Source: Lenzites betulinus (lineage: Eukaryota > Basidiomycota > Agaricomycetes > Polyporales > Polyporaceae). Taken from it: a stretch of DNA of 64,000 nucleotides. Made by a program: the position numbers and the translations under genes. The stretch is from contig JABYQU010000001.1 of assembly GCA_022264855.1 (NCBI GenBank), forward strand, positions 2,046,001-2,110,000. Direction: 5' to 3'. Below are positions 21,978 through 32,308 of this stretch, one piece after another. Position 1 is the stretch's first letter; each line of letters starts with the position of its first letter. The notes beneath the pieces are model-generated. The model ran no database searches. It saw only the letters and a list, made by a program, of their open reading frames with translations, and was not told the DNA's origin.

Positions 21978-24693
21978 ATTTCAGATGGGGTGCGCTTTGT
22001 GCGGCCCTAGACGGTCCTAGGACCTACGGTTTACCCTCTCGCGAAATGTTGCCCGGTTGTATGCCGGATGTCTACCTTCGTGTAGATGCCTGTCGTTGCC
22101 CTCATGCCTGCCATTGTGTGGATGCCTGCCGCGCGTCGTACAGATGACACTATGGCGCTCACCCAGTAAAGGGTGAATTTTGCGACCATCTGCAGGATGG
22201 AGTGAACACGTAACCTTGTTAGATGGTTATACGTGAGCTCATGGGCCTCATGCAACAATGTCAGTGGACTCATGGCTTACTGCTTACCGCTACCCGTGCA
22301 TAGTGTTCCTACTCACCGCCTGTGAAATTCATGATAGAACGACCTTACAAGACCACTTTGTCGGGTATTGTGCGAGCTATGAGGGCTGCGCTGCGACAAT
22401 GGCCAGCTTTCTCCTTGCAGTTACAGGTTTTTGACACTTTTTTCCTGGGGGTTTCGCGCACTGCGCCTCGAGCGCCGGGACAGAGCTCTCCTCCGGTTGT
22501 AGCTAACCATGCTCTGCACGGGTTCGGCAGTGAGTCAGACAAGTGGATGTGTGATCCTGCATATAAGTGGATGCTCGTGGTTTGTTAGTCGATACCTAGT
22601 CACTTCCGCAAGAACCAGAGGCTGGTTTACGAGCCTACCTAGTCACTAGTACAGTATTTGACCGCCAGACGGAAAGGGTCTTTGCGCGAGCAATACATAG
22701 AGCACAAATCGACGCACGGGTGGGGGTTTTCCTGATATACACCTAGCTGACCTTCTTTTGAATGTAATTTAGGTAGCAGTTAAGGAGCAGAAATCCGGTG
22801 CAGTTGTGGACGGAGGATGCAGTCGACCGCACGAAATCGGACGTCGACCATCTGGCAGGTGGGAAATGATGAGCGTCGTGGTGACATCGCGCGCATAAAC
22901 CTTTCACTGTCGTACCGAACCTTTGCCTTGTAGGCTTACAGACTGACTGCTGCGTGGTCTTCTGAGCGTCAACGAAGAAGAGAGGCGTCGAGAACGTACA
23001 CGAGTGTGTCTATATCACGTGATCAAATTGTACCATTTAGCGACTCAAATTCCGCCGTAGAGCCGGATCCACACCTCTGAACTTCAAAGCAGGAAGATAG
23101 CTAAGGATGTAGAAAAACGATCAGCATAAGCGCACCAGTTGGGGTAATCTTGAGCAGAGCCCTTCCAAAGGTTTAAGGATTTGAGCATCGGCGCGAGGAA
23201 GGTTATCTTCTTCATCCATGGGGACTAGACGGGGATTAGTAGACTTAGTATTACATTTCTTCCACAGCGCACAGTGAGCTTGGTCAACGCGTTCTAAAGG
23301 CCTGTAGCTGGAGACATATTTCCGTCTGGTGGACATTTTCCGTCCGACGCTCAACACTATTCGTATTTAGCGGTATTATTAGTAGTGGTAGCGCCTGTGG
23401 AAATAAACCGAACCGTTCCTCCTCCTCGGGTGATGCATGTCCGATGGTGCCGCACGTCCGCCCGAGGGTTCCGATGTGTCGAGCGTCTGCCCGGTCTTCT
23501 TGCTACTGGTAGTTCGAACCATTCCAACTTGGCACGAAGTCCTTCGAATTCCGCATTGGCCGCGAGGTGCGCGTACTATCTAGAGTTCGGACGGGACCCA
23601 GTGTTCGGACATTCCGATGAAAGCGCCCCTTCCCGAGATAGATCGCGATCCCACCGCCAAGCCTGTCCGTGAAGATGCCGCGGGGTATGGCACGATGCGC
23701 GGATGTTCATTGTGCCACCTGTAACGCTGCCGGTGAAGGTTTATGTGAGGCCTGATGAATTCGGAAGTGCTCGTGTGAGCAGGCAGATGCGCAGAGATGC
23801 GCACGGTGTCACCGCCGGGCAGTGGAACGCGTTTCCCATCCTGATGCCCGCGCGTCAGGCAGGGTGAGCGAATATCGCTGGTGAGGGCCATATGTGTGCG
23901 CGGAGGCAGATAGCGGCGAACTTGGGGAGCGACTGCGCCGGATGCTGCAGGGTCCACTCCGTTCGGAGGGGAGGAAGTTTGCGCTGATCACCCGATGAGG
24001 GTAGCAGGGGGAACTTCACAGACGTTCACACCGGGCCAGGGCCTGAGAGGGACGGAGAACAGGATGGCCGGTGCTTAGGCAGATCCGGATGCACAAAGCA
24101 TGATGTTGCGGAGGTAAATGGCAAAGAATAGAGTCGCAGCATGCAGGTGGCAGCGGGCGGCGGCAAGAGTGGCGGGGAACGTGGGAATTTCGCAGTGCCT
24201 TATAGGCGAGCGAGAATTTTGTAGGTTGACAAGGCCCGCTCCTTCCCCCGCTCTCTCGACCTCTCGCCCCCGGCGCATTGTCGCACTCAGCGTTACAGCC
24301 TTAATCTATATGATATTCTCGTCCCCCTGGTGCGTACCTCACAGCTGCGCTCGCGGCAGCGCTTTTCAGCGTTCATTTGCTCAAAGCGGAACCTGCCACA
24401 GCACTCCACAACACCTGAACACCATTCACTTCGCACCCCTTGGCCTCTTCCTCGTCGACACCGACAGGCCTCCTTAGAACCACCTGCGCTGCTCGCCCCG
24501 CTCTCGCATATATCCCTCTCTATCCTTATGGGCTAAATCCACCAAACATTCCCTCGGATCCAGGTCGCCTGCTCCGTCGTCACAGAAAACTAAACATCAA
24601 CATCATAGACATTAGAAAGCTTTGTTCATCTGAACCCACCCCAAACCCATACTAAAGCACACGACTCGCGACCTCATCCACCCCCCTCACACG
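21978..24693. other. long intergenic region, mostly featureless
   Basis: About 2.7 kb without a supportable gene. At 22040-22130 there is a weak, degenerate repetition of units containing TGCCTGCC/GATGCCTG. At 23703-23867 a 54-codon plus-strand frame (MFIVPPVTLPVKVYVRPDEF at its start) looks protein-like but is isolated and follows a stop codon, so it may be an exon relic. The last 400 bases are pyrimidine-rich leader of the next gene. Confidence 0.45.
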
Positions 24694-26437
24694 ATGTACA
24701 CCCTCAGGCCGACGACTTTCTTCCGCCCTTCCAGCCGCCCCACTTCCCCGGCTCCAGGTGCTCGTCAGGAAGCCGCTGTTGCCCCCGAACGCGTTGCTCG
24801 CCCTCTGTCCAAGCTGTCGCTCGCCAACTTCCGGCGACCGTCGCCGTCCCCAGCCACAGGTCTTGTATCGACCACGGTCGTGCAGGATGGCTCGTTCATG
24901 GAGGTTCTCGGCCTCAAACTTAGCGAGGCGGTTTCTAAGGCACTCGCTCAACCATCGGGGCCTGGCGTTCCTGGGGAGTTGCTCGGCGGCCGCCGCCCTA
25001 TACCCCCTGGTCGTGGGCGTACCCTAGGTGCTCTGATCATCTCGTACGTTCCTTCTGGTTCCACCATATATTCCTTTCATTGACGCCTGGCTATACAGCG
25101 AGGTTCAAGCAGCTCGCGAGAATCCACACCTTTATCGCGCGGTTATTCGCACCCTTCAGCGGCCTCTTTCGGTGTTGCTGACCAACATCTCCACCAATCT
25201 CATTCCGCTCCTGTCGTCACCGGCATTTCACACTCCGGCGGCGCCTACTGTCCAGGAGCCGCAGCCGAACGCGACCCAGCTCCATGCGGTCGCCCTCGCC
25301 ACTTTCGCTGGCGAGCTGCTGGAGGCGTTTGATGAGATTGGCCTAGGCTATGAGGTCGACACCAGGGGCGAAAACCTGAAGAGCATCCGCGAAGGTCTCG
25401 CGTCGATCGTCAAGAGAGTCGTTGAGCCTCTCATCAACGGAATGAAGAACGAGTTGATGCCCATCCTCGACAGCTTGGAGTCTATCCCTCCTCCTGCTCC
25501 GGTCAACCATGCAGTCGTTCCCAAGCCAACGACTGTCACTAAGTCTCAGGTTCTTCACCCTTCCATCATCACCCTGCAGGCAATCATACCCATTTATTCG
25601 CGTGCACTCTCGCGGTACGTCGCGTCTGCGTACGCGGAGAGTGCTCTCGCATCTCTCGTCATCTCTCTTGTATGGCGTAGTCTTGTCGCGCTTTCGCACA
25701 GACCTGGATCAGCTCCGTCTCCGCCGGCGTCGCCCTCTATGAACAGCACCACCCTCAAGGTGAAGGATCCGAAGAAGCCGTCGACCACTCCTCCTGCTAC
25801 TCCTCCCGCAGGCAGGTTTACCCTCAAGCTGCCGCCTTCACGTCCCACAACCCCGCCGTCACCGGGTCTGCGCGGGCCCACTGTAGCAGCCGACGCGCGG
25901 GCTCTGTACAACTTGTTTGACCAGCTCCCGAAGCCATCGAAGGACAAGGAACAGACGCGCCTCGCACGCGAGGTAGTCGACGAGGCATTCGACGGCCTGA
26001 GCTCGCTAATCGCCCTCCTGGAGTCGATCCAGCTGCACGCGACCCCCGCGCGCCCGGTCGTTCCAGGCGCCAGCCCCAAGGCACCGATGACGGACCTCGA
26101 GACGGACCTCGAGCTCCTCACGGAAGACATCCCCATCGTCATCGCCGTGCCCATCCTCCTCCGGACGTTCCTCCCCTCCGAACGCTCCGTGCACGGCCTC
26201 CTCGGTCTCACCGAGGCCGAGTACCGCAAAGGGTGCCTGAGCGGCTTCGGCCGCGCGGAGGAGTGCGGCATCCCGGTGGGTGAGCGCGTCTTGGACGTGC
26301 TGCGCGCGGACCCGGCTGTACGTGCGCAGGAGGGCGCAGACGCGTTCTTCAGGTGGCTCGAGCGCGAGCTGCAGGCAGCGCGTGCGGAGCGCGGGGAGCT
26401 GGGCGAGGGCGAGGGCATGGACACGGCGCAGCATTGA
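24694..26437 (+). CDS. conserved-looking protein of unknown function
   Basis: Two exons (24694-25043 and 25099-26437) separated by a 55-nt intron give 562 residues. I do not recognise a named domain. The N-terminal 60 residues are Pro/Ser/Arg-rich and probably disordered. Residues about 65-300 are predicted to be helical (SEVQAARENPHLYRAVIRTL; HAVALATFAGELLEAFDEIG). A Pro/Ser/Thr-rich linker follows around residues 310-360. The last 180 residues are again helical, with LETDLELLTEDIPIVIAVPI and LGLTEAEYRKGCLSGFGRAE. There is no signal peptide and no certain membrane segment, although the IPIVIAVPILL patch is hydrophobic. A long open frame with a canonical intron and a pyrimidine-rich leader makes it a real gene. 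It lies just upstream of the RPL11 gene in the same orientation, 577 bases apart. Confidence 0.75.
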
Positions 26438-27014
26438 CTATATGGCGGATATGCACGCTCTGTGGTGGCATTCCGCTGCGGATATCGATGTGAACGCGAT
26501 CTCATTCGTAGTGTGTGTGGACGTGGACGTCCCGTGGTGTGTACTTCTGGCTGGAATGCTATCTTTATTGTTACTCTGGTGTGGCGCGACATCATTTTAA
26601 TGGCGTTTGGAATGTCGGATGTTGTGGATCGCTCAAACTACCTTGGCCTGCTGTGCGTACTTCGGTAATATTGGTGGTAGAAGGACTTTTCTACTCATAG
26701 ATGTCTATAATGTTCTCCTGCTTTCGTTGTCATTGTTTTCGATACATGGACTTTACTGGGACTTCTTTGAATTGTGTATGAACTCGTTAGCGATCGTGTC
26801 AACTCACAAATGAGGAAACCATTTAACATCAGAAAGACGGCAGCTATCAAGTCCTTTAGACGCCGGAAGGTTGGTAAAGCGCTTGCCGAAAGCGGTTGAT
26901 CGGCAGTTGCCGGTGGTACTATACAGTTGTTCCCACAGCCACCAGCCCTTGCACGGAATACTGGCAAACCTCGACGACACCGACGACAGCGACAAGACTA
27001 ACGCTTCAGACAAG
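26438..27014. other. intergenic, RPL11 promoter region
   Basis: AT-richer than its surroundings and free of coding models. It holds the 3' end of the upstream gene and the promoter of the ribosomal protein gene; no clear TATA box is visible. Confidence 0.5.
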
Positions 27015-27742
27015 ATGGTTCGTCTCGCTGCACCCTGTCCATTTGATCCTATGCCTGATCTATCTGGTTATCTAGGCCGAACAAAAGACCGCCCCCACGA
27101 ACCCCATGAAGGAGCTACGGATTGACAAGCTTGTCATCAGTACGTCCCATTCCCCTCTCCCGGCCTCCAAAGCAGGCGTATTCAACCTCTGCATGCGTCC
27201 CCCTCCGCAGACATCTCCGTCGGCGAGTCCGGTGATCGTCTGACGCGGGCGTCGAAGGTGCTGGAGCAGCTCACCGGGCAGACCCCGGTCACGTCCAAGG
27301 CGCGGTACACCGTGCGCCAGTTCGGCATCCGGCGTAACGAGAAGATCGCGGCGCACGTCACGATCCGGGGCCCGAAGGCGGAGGAGATCCTCGAGCGCGG
27401 GCTGAAGGTGAAGGAGTACGAGCTCGTGCGCCGCAACTTCTCCGAGACGGGCAACTTCGGGTTCGGCATCCAGGAGCACATCGACCTCGGTGCGCGCTAC
27501 GACCCCACCATCGGTATTTTCGGCATGGACTTCTACGTCGTCATGGGCCGCCCCGGCGCGCGGGTGGCGAGGAGGAAGCAGAAGAAGGCCCGCGTTGGCT
27601 TCACGCACCGCATCAAGAAGGAGGACTCGATGGCGTGGTTCAAGCAGCGGTTCGACGGTATCATCTTGGTGCGTACGCTGAGCTGGGCATGTCGGACGGA
27701 TCGCTGATTTTGCGATTCTTTTCCTGTCTGTAGGCGAAGTAG
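27015..27742 (+). CDS. RPL11: 60S ribosomal protein uL5 (L11)
   Basis: Four exons (27015-27017, 27076-27139, 27211-27668, 27734-27742) give 177 residues, the normal length. Family blocks are unmistakable: [60 protein letters not shown] and [20 protein letters not shown], followed by the basic [14 protein letters not shown]. uL5 belongs to the 5S RNP of the large subunit and contacts 5S rRNA and the P-site tRNA region. The first exon consists of the ATG alone, the intron starting directly after it (GTTCGT donor), and the last exon holds only Ala-Lys-stop. Such extreme 5' and 3' introns are common in fungal ribosomal protein genes. Reading on through intron 1 would start [10 protein letters not shown], which does not match the family. 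Confidence 0.95.
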
Positions 27743-28085
27743 AGTGTTGTATCATCAGTTTTTATGCCGTCGCTATCCCCGCTATGCCCCTTATTGCTCG
27801 CCATGTACGCCGCATGCACCAAAAGCACCTTAGCATCGCATTTTCTTCTACCGGGACACGACCAGTGCGATTGCGGGACACTTATCCTCGTAAGCTCGCC
27901 ACAGATGCCGGGCTCAGCACTGAGATCGTCAAACCTTTGAGTGTGAAGTGGGAACGTCTTTCGTCGAGCGACCTCAGTGAGAACAGGAAATTTCTGATAT
28001 TGTTAGAATCTACAGATGCACTATATGCGAGTAGGTACATGTACATGAACTCCCGTAAGGTCTATTCCATGCCGAACATGCACTC
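27743..28085. other. convergent intergenic spacer
   Basis: The 3' ends of RPL11 (+) and the Josephin gene (-) meet here. I see no gene or repeat in the 343 bases. Confidence 0.6.
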
Positions 28086-29970
28086 TCATCCGCCAAACCG
28101 CGCCAGTCGCCTCCTGCGAAGCTCTTCCGCGCTTGGCTGCTCGGGCTCAGGTTCAGGGCCATCCGCCTCCGACTCAGTCTCCACATCCGACGACGGCTGA
28201 CGTTGTATTGGCGGCGGTGGCGGCGGCGCCAAGGACGCAGAAGGTCGTGGTGCAGGCGGGGCGCTCACAGGCGGCGGGCTGAGCACCCGGAAGCCCTCCG
28301 GCAGTGTCTCGAGCGACGCCCGCAGCGCAGCCTGCAGCTCCTGGTCCTCGTCGTCGTACACCCTATGCTGGAGCCACGCCGGAGGCGGCGCTGCCGCCGA
28401 CGCGCTCTCCGCCTCAGCACCAGCACCAGCAGCCGCGTCCGGGGGCGTGTGCGCACGCGCCATCGCCTCGCTCTCCGCGAGCGCGCGCTGCAGCATCTCG
28501 TCCTCCTCCTCGCGCCGCGGGGGCACCGCGCGTGCGCTCCCGCCTGCCTGGAAACGCGCGACCTCCTCCTCATACTGCTCCTGCAGCGCGACCTCCTGCG
28601 CGCGCTGCATGCGCTCGAGCGTCGCGCGCTGCCGCGCCATGCTCGCCGCGACGGGGTCGAGTGGCTCGGCTGCTGCTGGTGCTGGTGCTGCGCGCGGCGG
28701 GACGTAGTCGGCGTCGTCATCGTCGTCGTCCTCGATGACGACGTATTCGCGTTCTGGCGGTGGCGGCACCGCTGGGGGCGCTGCAGCAGGGATCCCGCTC
28801 CCGCTGCTGCTCGCGGGCACGCTCGCGAAGGAGAACGGGGGCAGGCTGTAGTCGCCGCCGGAGAGCGACGCCTGGAGCGCAGCTTGGAGCTCCATGTCTT
28901 CGTCCTCGAAGCCTTCGACGCCCGCAAGCGGGTGCGGAGCGGTGATGGCGGCGGATGCGGACGCGCCGCGCGTGGTGGACGCACCTGCAGCGTAGCCCCC
29001 TGCGGCGTATTCGGGGATGGACGCGGCGAGCTCGTCTGCCTCTGTGCGCGGGAGCGCGAGCGGAGCCTCGGGGTCGCGCTGGATGACCGCAAACACCGAG
29101 TATCCTACGAGAAGCATCATGAGTGGGGATGCTCGAGGGAGGCAGAAATGGGAAAGAAGAGGGGGTGCAGACCTTCGGTCTCGGCCTGCTGGAGGAACAT
29201 GCCGAGGTAGAGCTTGCCGATGCGCTCGGGCGCGCGGAGGAAGGAGTTGAGGTTGAACCAGTGGGCGTCGCCCGGGTCCGCGGCGGGCGCGGGGTCGAGC
29301 GAGACGCGCCCGAAGCGGCGGAGCGCGTACCAGTGCTGGGACTGGTTCAGGATGAAGCCCATCTGCGTGCTGGGGCGGCGCGGTCAGCGGGGGTGCAACG
29401 GTGCGGCTGCGGTAGTTGCGGTACGTACTGCGGGTGGTCCTGGTAGGGGCGCATCTCTTCGCTCCGCCAGCGTACGAGCCTGTTGGTGCCCAGTTCAGGG
29501 GAGGAATAGGGTAGCTATTCAGGGGGCACTGACGTGAGATTCCAGACTTTGAGGGCTTCCTCGAGTACTTGTACGGAGAAGAAGCCTGTGGCGGGAGGTG
29601 GTCAGCGCCACATCGAGGAGCAGCACGAGAACGCGCGCGCACCGGTGTCGTCCATGTTGGTGCTGGTGGGATTTGCAGGGCCTTCTTCCAGGTAGCCGTG
29701 CTCAGTCTCGTCTAGCGTCCGCGCGATCTCGGAGAGATCGGGTGCGGTGAACTGTGGCTAGACATAAGAGAGGCTTCTAACCACACAGAAAAATTCAGAC
29801 TGACGTATGGACCCTCTGAAAAAAGTGTATACGTGGTTAATATAAGTCTAGTGGATATATGTAGTGTACTCACGAAGCAGAGAGTTAAGCGCATGTTGGG
29901 CGCATAGCATAGAGCCCTCCTGCTGCTTCTCGTGGTAGATCAGCGGAATCAGACCGTCGATGGCGGCCAT
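28086..29970 (-). CDS. ataxin-3-like Josephin deubiquitinase with three UIMs
   Basis: Seven exons (29970-29874, 29815-29805, 29751-29643, 29585-29534, 29479-29429, 29369-29173, 29104-28086) give 511 residues. The N-terminal Josephin domain (about 1-185) has the catalytic Cys in GSMLCAQHALNSLLQGPYF, NMDDTGFFSVQVLEEALKVW, the catalytic His in NQSQHWYALRRF and the Asn in WFNLNSF, so all three catalytic residues are present. The C-terminal half is low-complexity Ala/Pro-rich and carries three ubiquitin-interacting motifs: EDMELQAALQASL, EDEMLQRALAESEAM and EDQELQAALRASL. Between the first and second lies EYVVIEDDDDDDADYV, a good SUMO-interacting motif. No polyglutamine tract is present. The family trims ubiquitin chains and works with Cdc48/p97. 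Exon 2 is only 11 nt. The gene is divergent from ATG27 across 400 bases. Confidence 0.92.
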
Positions 29971-30370
29971 GGTGGATGCACGAGAGAGAAAGTCGGATAG
30001 GTGAGTGATTATGTGCAGCCGTCGAGGTGGTGGAAGAGATCAGGGCAATCGTGGAGGGTGGCGGCAGCAGGCTCAGCACGGACTGACGCGTCTCCGTGAC
30101 GCGTCCCGATGTATATCGCGCTCCCCGGAGTCCTGCCGCACCGCGCGTGTCTGACGTAAGCATGCTCACGACCGGGGTCCCCGCATGCGGAGGCGCGCTG
30201 TGCATCTGCCTCGGATCTGGCACTCTCAGGCTGCATGCGGACGCGTCTACGTACTCCAGCACTCCTTCCGTCACGCACCCGTCTCTCCTAACTCACTATC
30301 CTACTCATAGGCACCGACGCATCTGCGTTCTGCGTTCTACTTGTCGCCATCTCCCAGACATAGCTGGCCT
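29971..30370. promoter_or_regulatory. shared divergent promoter region, Josephin gene / ATG27
   Basis: Exactly 400 bases separate the ATG of the minus-strand Josephin gene from the ATG of the plus-strand ATG27 gene. No coding model fits between them, so both promoters must lie here. No strong TATA box is visible. Coordinated regulation of the two genes is possible but not shown. Confidence 0.55.
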
Positions 30371-31517
30371 ATGATGGCCCTCCTCCGGCACCCGCTCTCC
30401 CGCCTCGCCCTCCTCACGCTCCTTTCTGCACTCGTCTCCGCACAGGACGACCCCAAGCCGTTCGACTGCCATCTGACCATCGGGGATCTGCAGTACGACC
30501 TCACGAAGGCCGACGGGGAGCACACCGCCGCGCGCGAGGTGTCCGTGCCGCCCACCACGATCCTGGACAAGGTCACGTTCAACCTGTGCGCGGACCTCGA
30601 GCGCAAGAGCGACGTGCCGTCCGAGGACCAGGTATATGCGCCCGTCTCCCCCACCCACCGCGTGCAGCACGGCGGAGCTCATTGGCAGACCTGACAGTGT
30701 CCAGCCGGATCGCGCGCGTGCCTCGTGCGGACGAACCACAAAGACGGCCAGGCCGACCGGGTCTTCTCCGTCGTGCCCCTCGCGAACTCCTCCGCGAGCG
30801 CGGTCACGTATAACTCCTTATCCTGTGCGTTAATATCCTCCGTTTTTTCCGTCGCTACGGAACGCTTACGGAGCGTTTGTTACGCCGCGTGCAGCACCGA
30901 AGGGCCTTGAGCTGACGTTCGCCGGCCCGTCATACCCCAGCGTCCACGGCGACGCAGACCCAATACCCCAAACCCTGCACCTTCGCCTCCTCTGCACGCC
31001 CGACTCTGACCCGTCACCCGTGAACATCACCTCGTACGACGGCAAGGACATGCGCTTAGAGTGGAGCACCGTCGCGGCCTGTCCGTTTGGTGCGCCGAAA
31101 GACGGCGAGGAGAAGCCAGACGAGGGTGACAAGGGTGGCTCGGGCGACCAGAAGGAGGAGGCTGTAGGCTCCGGCCTTGGCTATTTCTTCCTAATGTAGG
31201 TAGCGGCGAGGGAGAACAGATTTCGGTGCTGGTACTCAGTACTAACCGCTATCGCTCACAGATTGCTGCTCGCATTCGTGGCGTATTTCGGTCTCGGAGC
31301 GTACTACAACTACACGACGTACGGCGCGAGCGGTGCTGACCTCATCCCGTGCGTACGGGCTGCTTCTTGACCCGACCTGTCACCAGCATGCTGACGCTCC
31401 TACAGACATCGCGATTTCTGGCGAGAAGTTCCGTATATGGCGCGAGACGTCGTGTCGCACCTCTGCTCCGCCTTCCGCCCACGGCAAGCGAGTCGAGGAG
31501 GCTACATCGCTGTCTAA
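30371..31517 (+). CDS. ATG27: autophagy-related membrane protein ATG27
   Basis: Five exons (30371-30631, 30698-30824, 30895-31195, 31262-31348, 31406-31517) give 295 residues. A signal peptide (about residues 1-25, LALLTLLSALVSAQDD) precedes a lumenal mannose-6-phosphate-receptor-like domain with Cys residues in FDCHLTIGDLQYDL, FNLCADLER, QCPAGSRACLVRT, LLCTPDSD and AACPFG. A single membrane helix follows (GLGYFFLMLLLAFVAYFGLG region), then the family-specific cytosolic tail YNYTTYGASGADLIPHRDFW and the C-terminal GGYIAV. ATG27 is a type I Golgi/endosome/vacuole protein that helps deliver ATG9 vesicles for autophagosome formation. Two adjacent ATGs (30371, 30374) make the exact first residue uncertain. 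All introns are 56-71 nt. Confidence 0.9.
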
Positions 31518-32308
31518 TGCAACACGCAGTATCATGCTCCGTCTGTGTGATAGATGGCATGCGGTGGGCACAGGTAGCTGCGGTAGGCGGCTGTCGATGC
31601 TCCGGCGCAGCGCGGTAGGTAGTTCGGGATCAATTGGGGGATCACGGATTGTGTGCTCGGAAAGTGCTGCTACAGTATCTTACTACCCATATGGATTACA
31701 GTACCGTTTCTGGCATGCGTTCCATGGTAATTGCTTTCTGTCTTGCTTCATGCGTGGGTACCGCGCGCGCTGTGTTCAAGGTCTCGCGGTGTCCGACAGT
31801 CCATTGTGGCGACCACCGGTACCGGACTCGGAGACCGAGCACACGGAGACCAGGGTGACTCCTGCTGTCCTCGGATATGTCATTAGTCCATCCCCGAACC
31901 ACGGACGACAAGCGTACCTGGTGCTGCAGCGCTGCAGCAGCCCGACACGGTCCCAGGGACCAGCAGAGACCAATGGCCAAGACCGTGTCGAGCATCGCGG
32001 GACCAAATGGGCACCCGAACAGACGACCATGCGCGCGTCTCCGCCGCGGCTGCATCTGATGGAAGAGACCGCCGCCGCCGCCGTTGCCGAATCAGAGGAC
32101 CGACGGCGGCGCCGCTTGCGGCGGGACCCTGGACGGCCGCCCACAAAGGAGAGTCTGAGATCCCGGCCGGGTCGCTACCCGACGCGGTGACATCCCTCCA
32201 ACCACCCGCCCTCGCCTGCGCGCTCTTTCCTTCCTCCTGCCACGACGAAGTGGACGCTACGCGTGTTCCCGTGCACCCGTGGGCGACTGAGGAGCGCGGC
32301 GCGTCAGG
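31518..32308. other. intergenic, no gene recognised
   Basis: About 790 bases between ATG27 and the next plus-strand gene. Long GC-rich frames on both strands here lack recognisable motifs and overlap one another, as expected from composition alone. Confidence 0.5.

Noticed and set aside
22040..22130. GATGCCTG/TGCCTGCC repetition as a minisatellite or CRISPR-like array
   Set aside because: Units are too degenerate and irregular in length; at most a decayed tandem repeat.
25594..26595. 333-codon minus-strand frame opposite the unknown protein at 24694-26437
   Set aside because: Composition is Arg/Ser-rich as expected for an antisense frame of GC-rich coding DNA, and it lacks motifs.
28203..29210. 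Long plus-strand open frame opposite the Josephin gene
   Set aside because: It is an Arg/Cys-rich antisense shadow of the GC-rich low-complexity region; the minus strand carries all catalytic motifs and UIMs.
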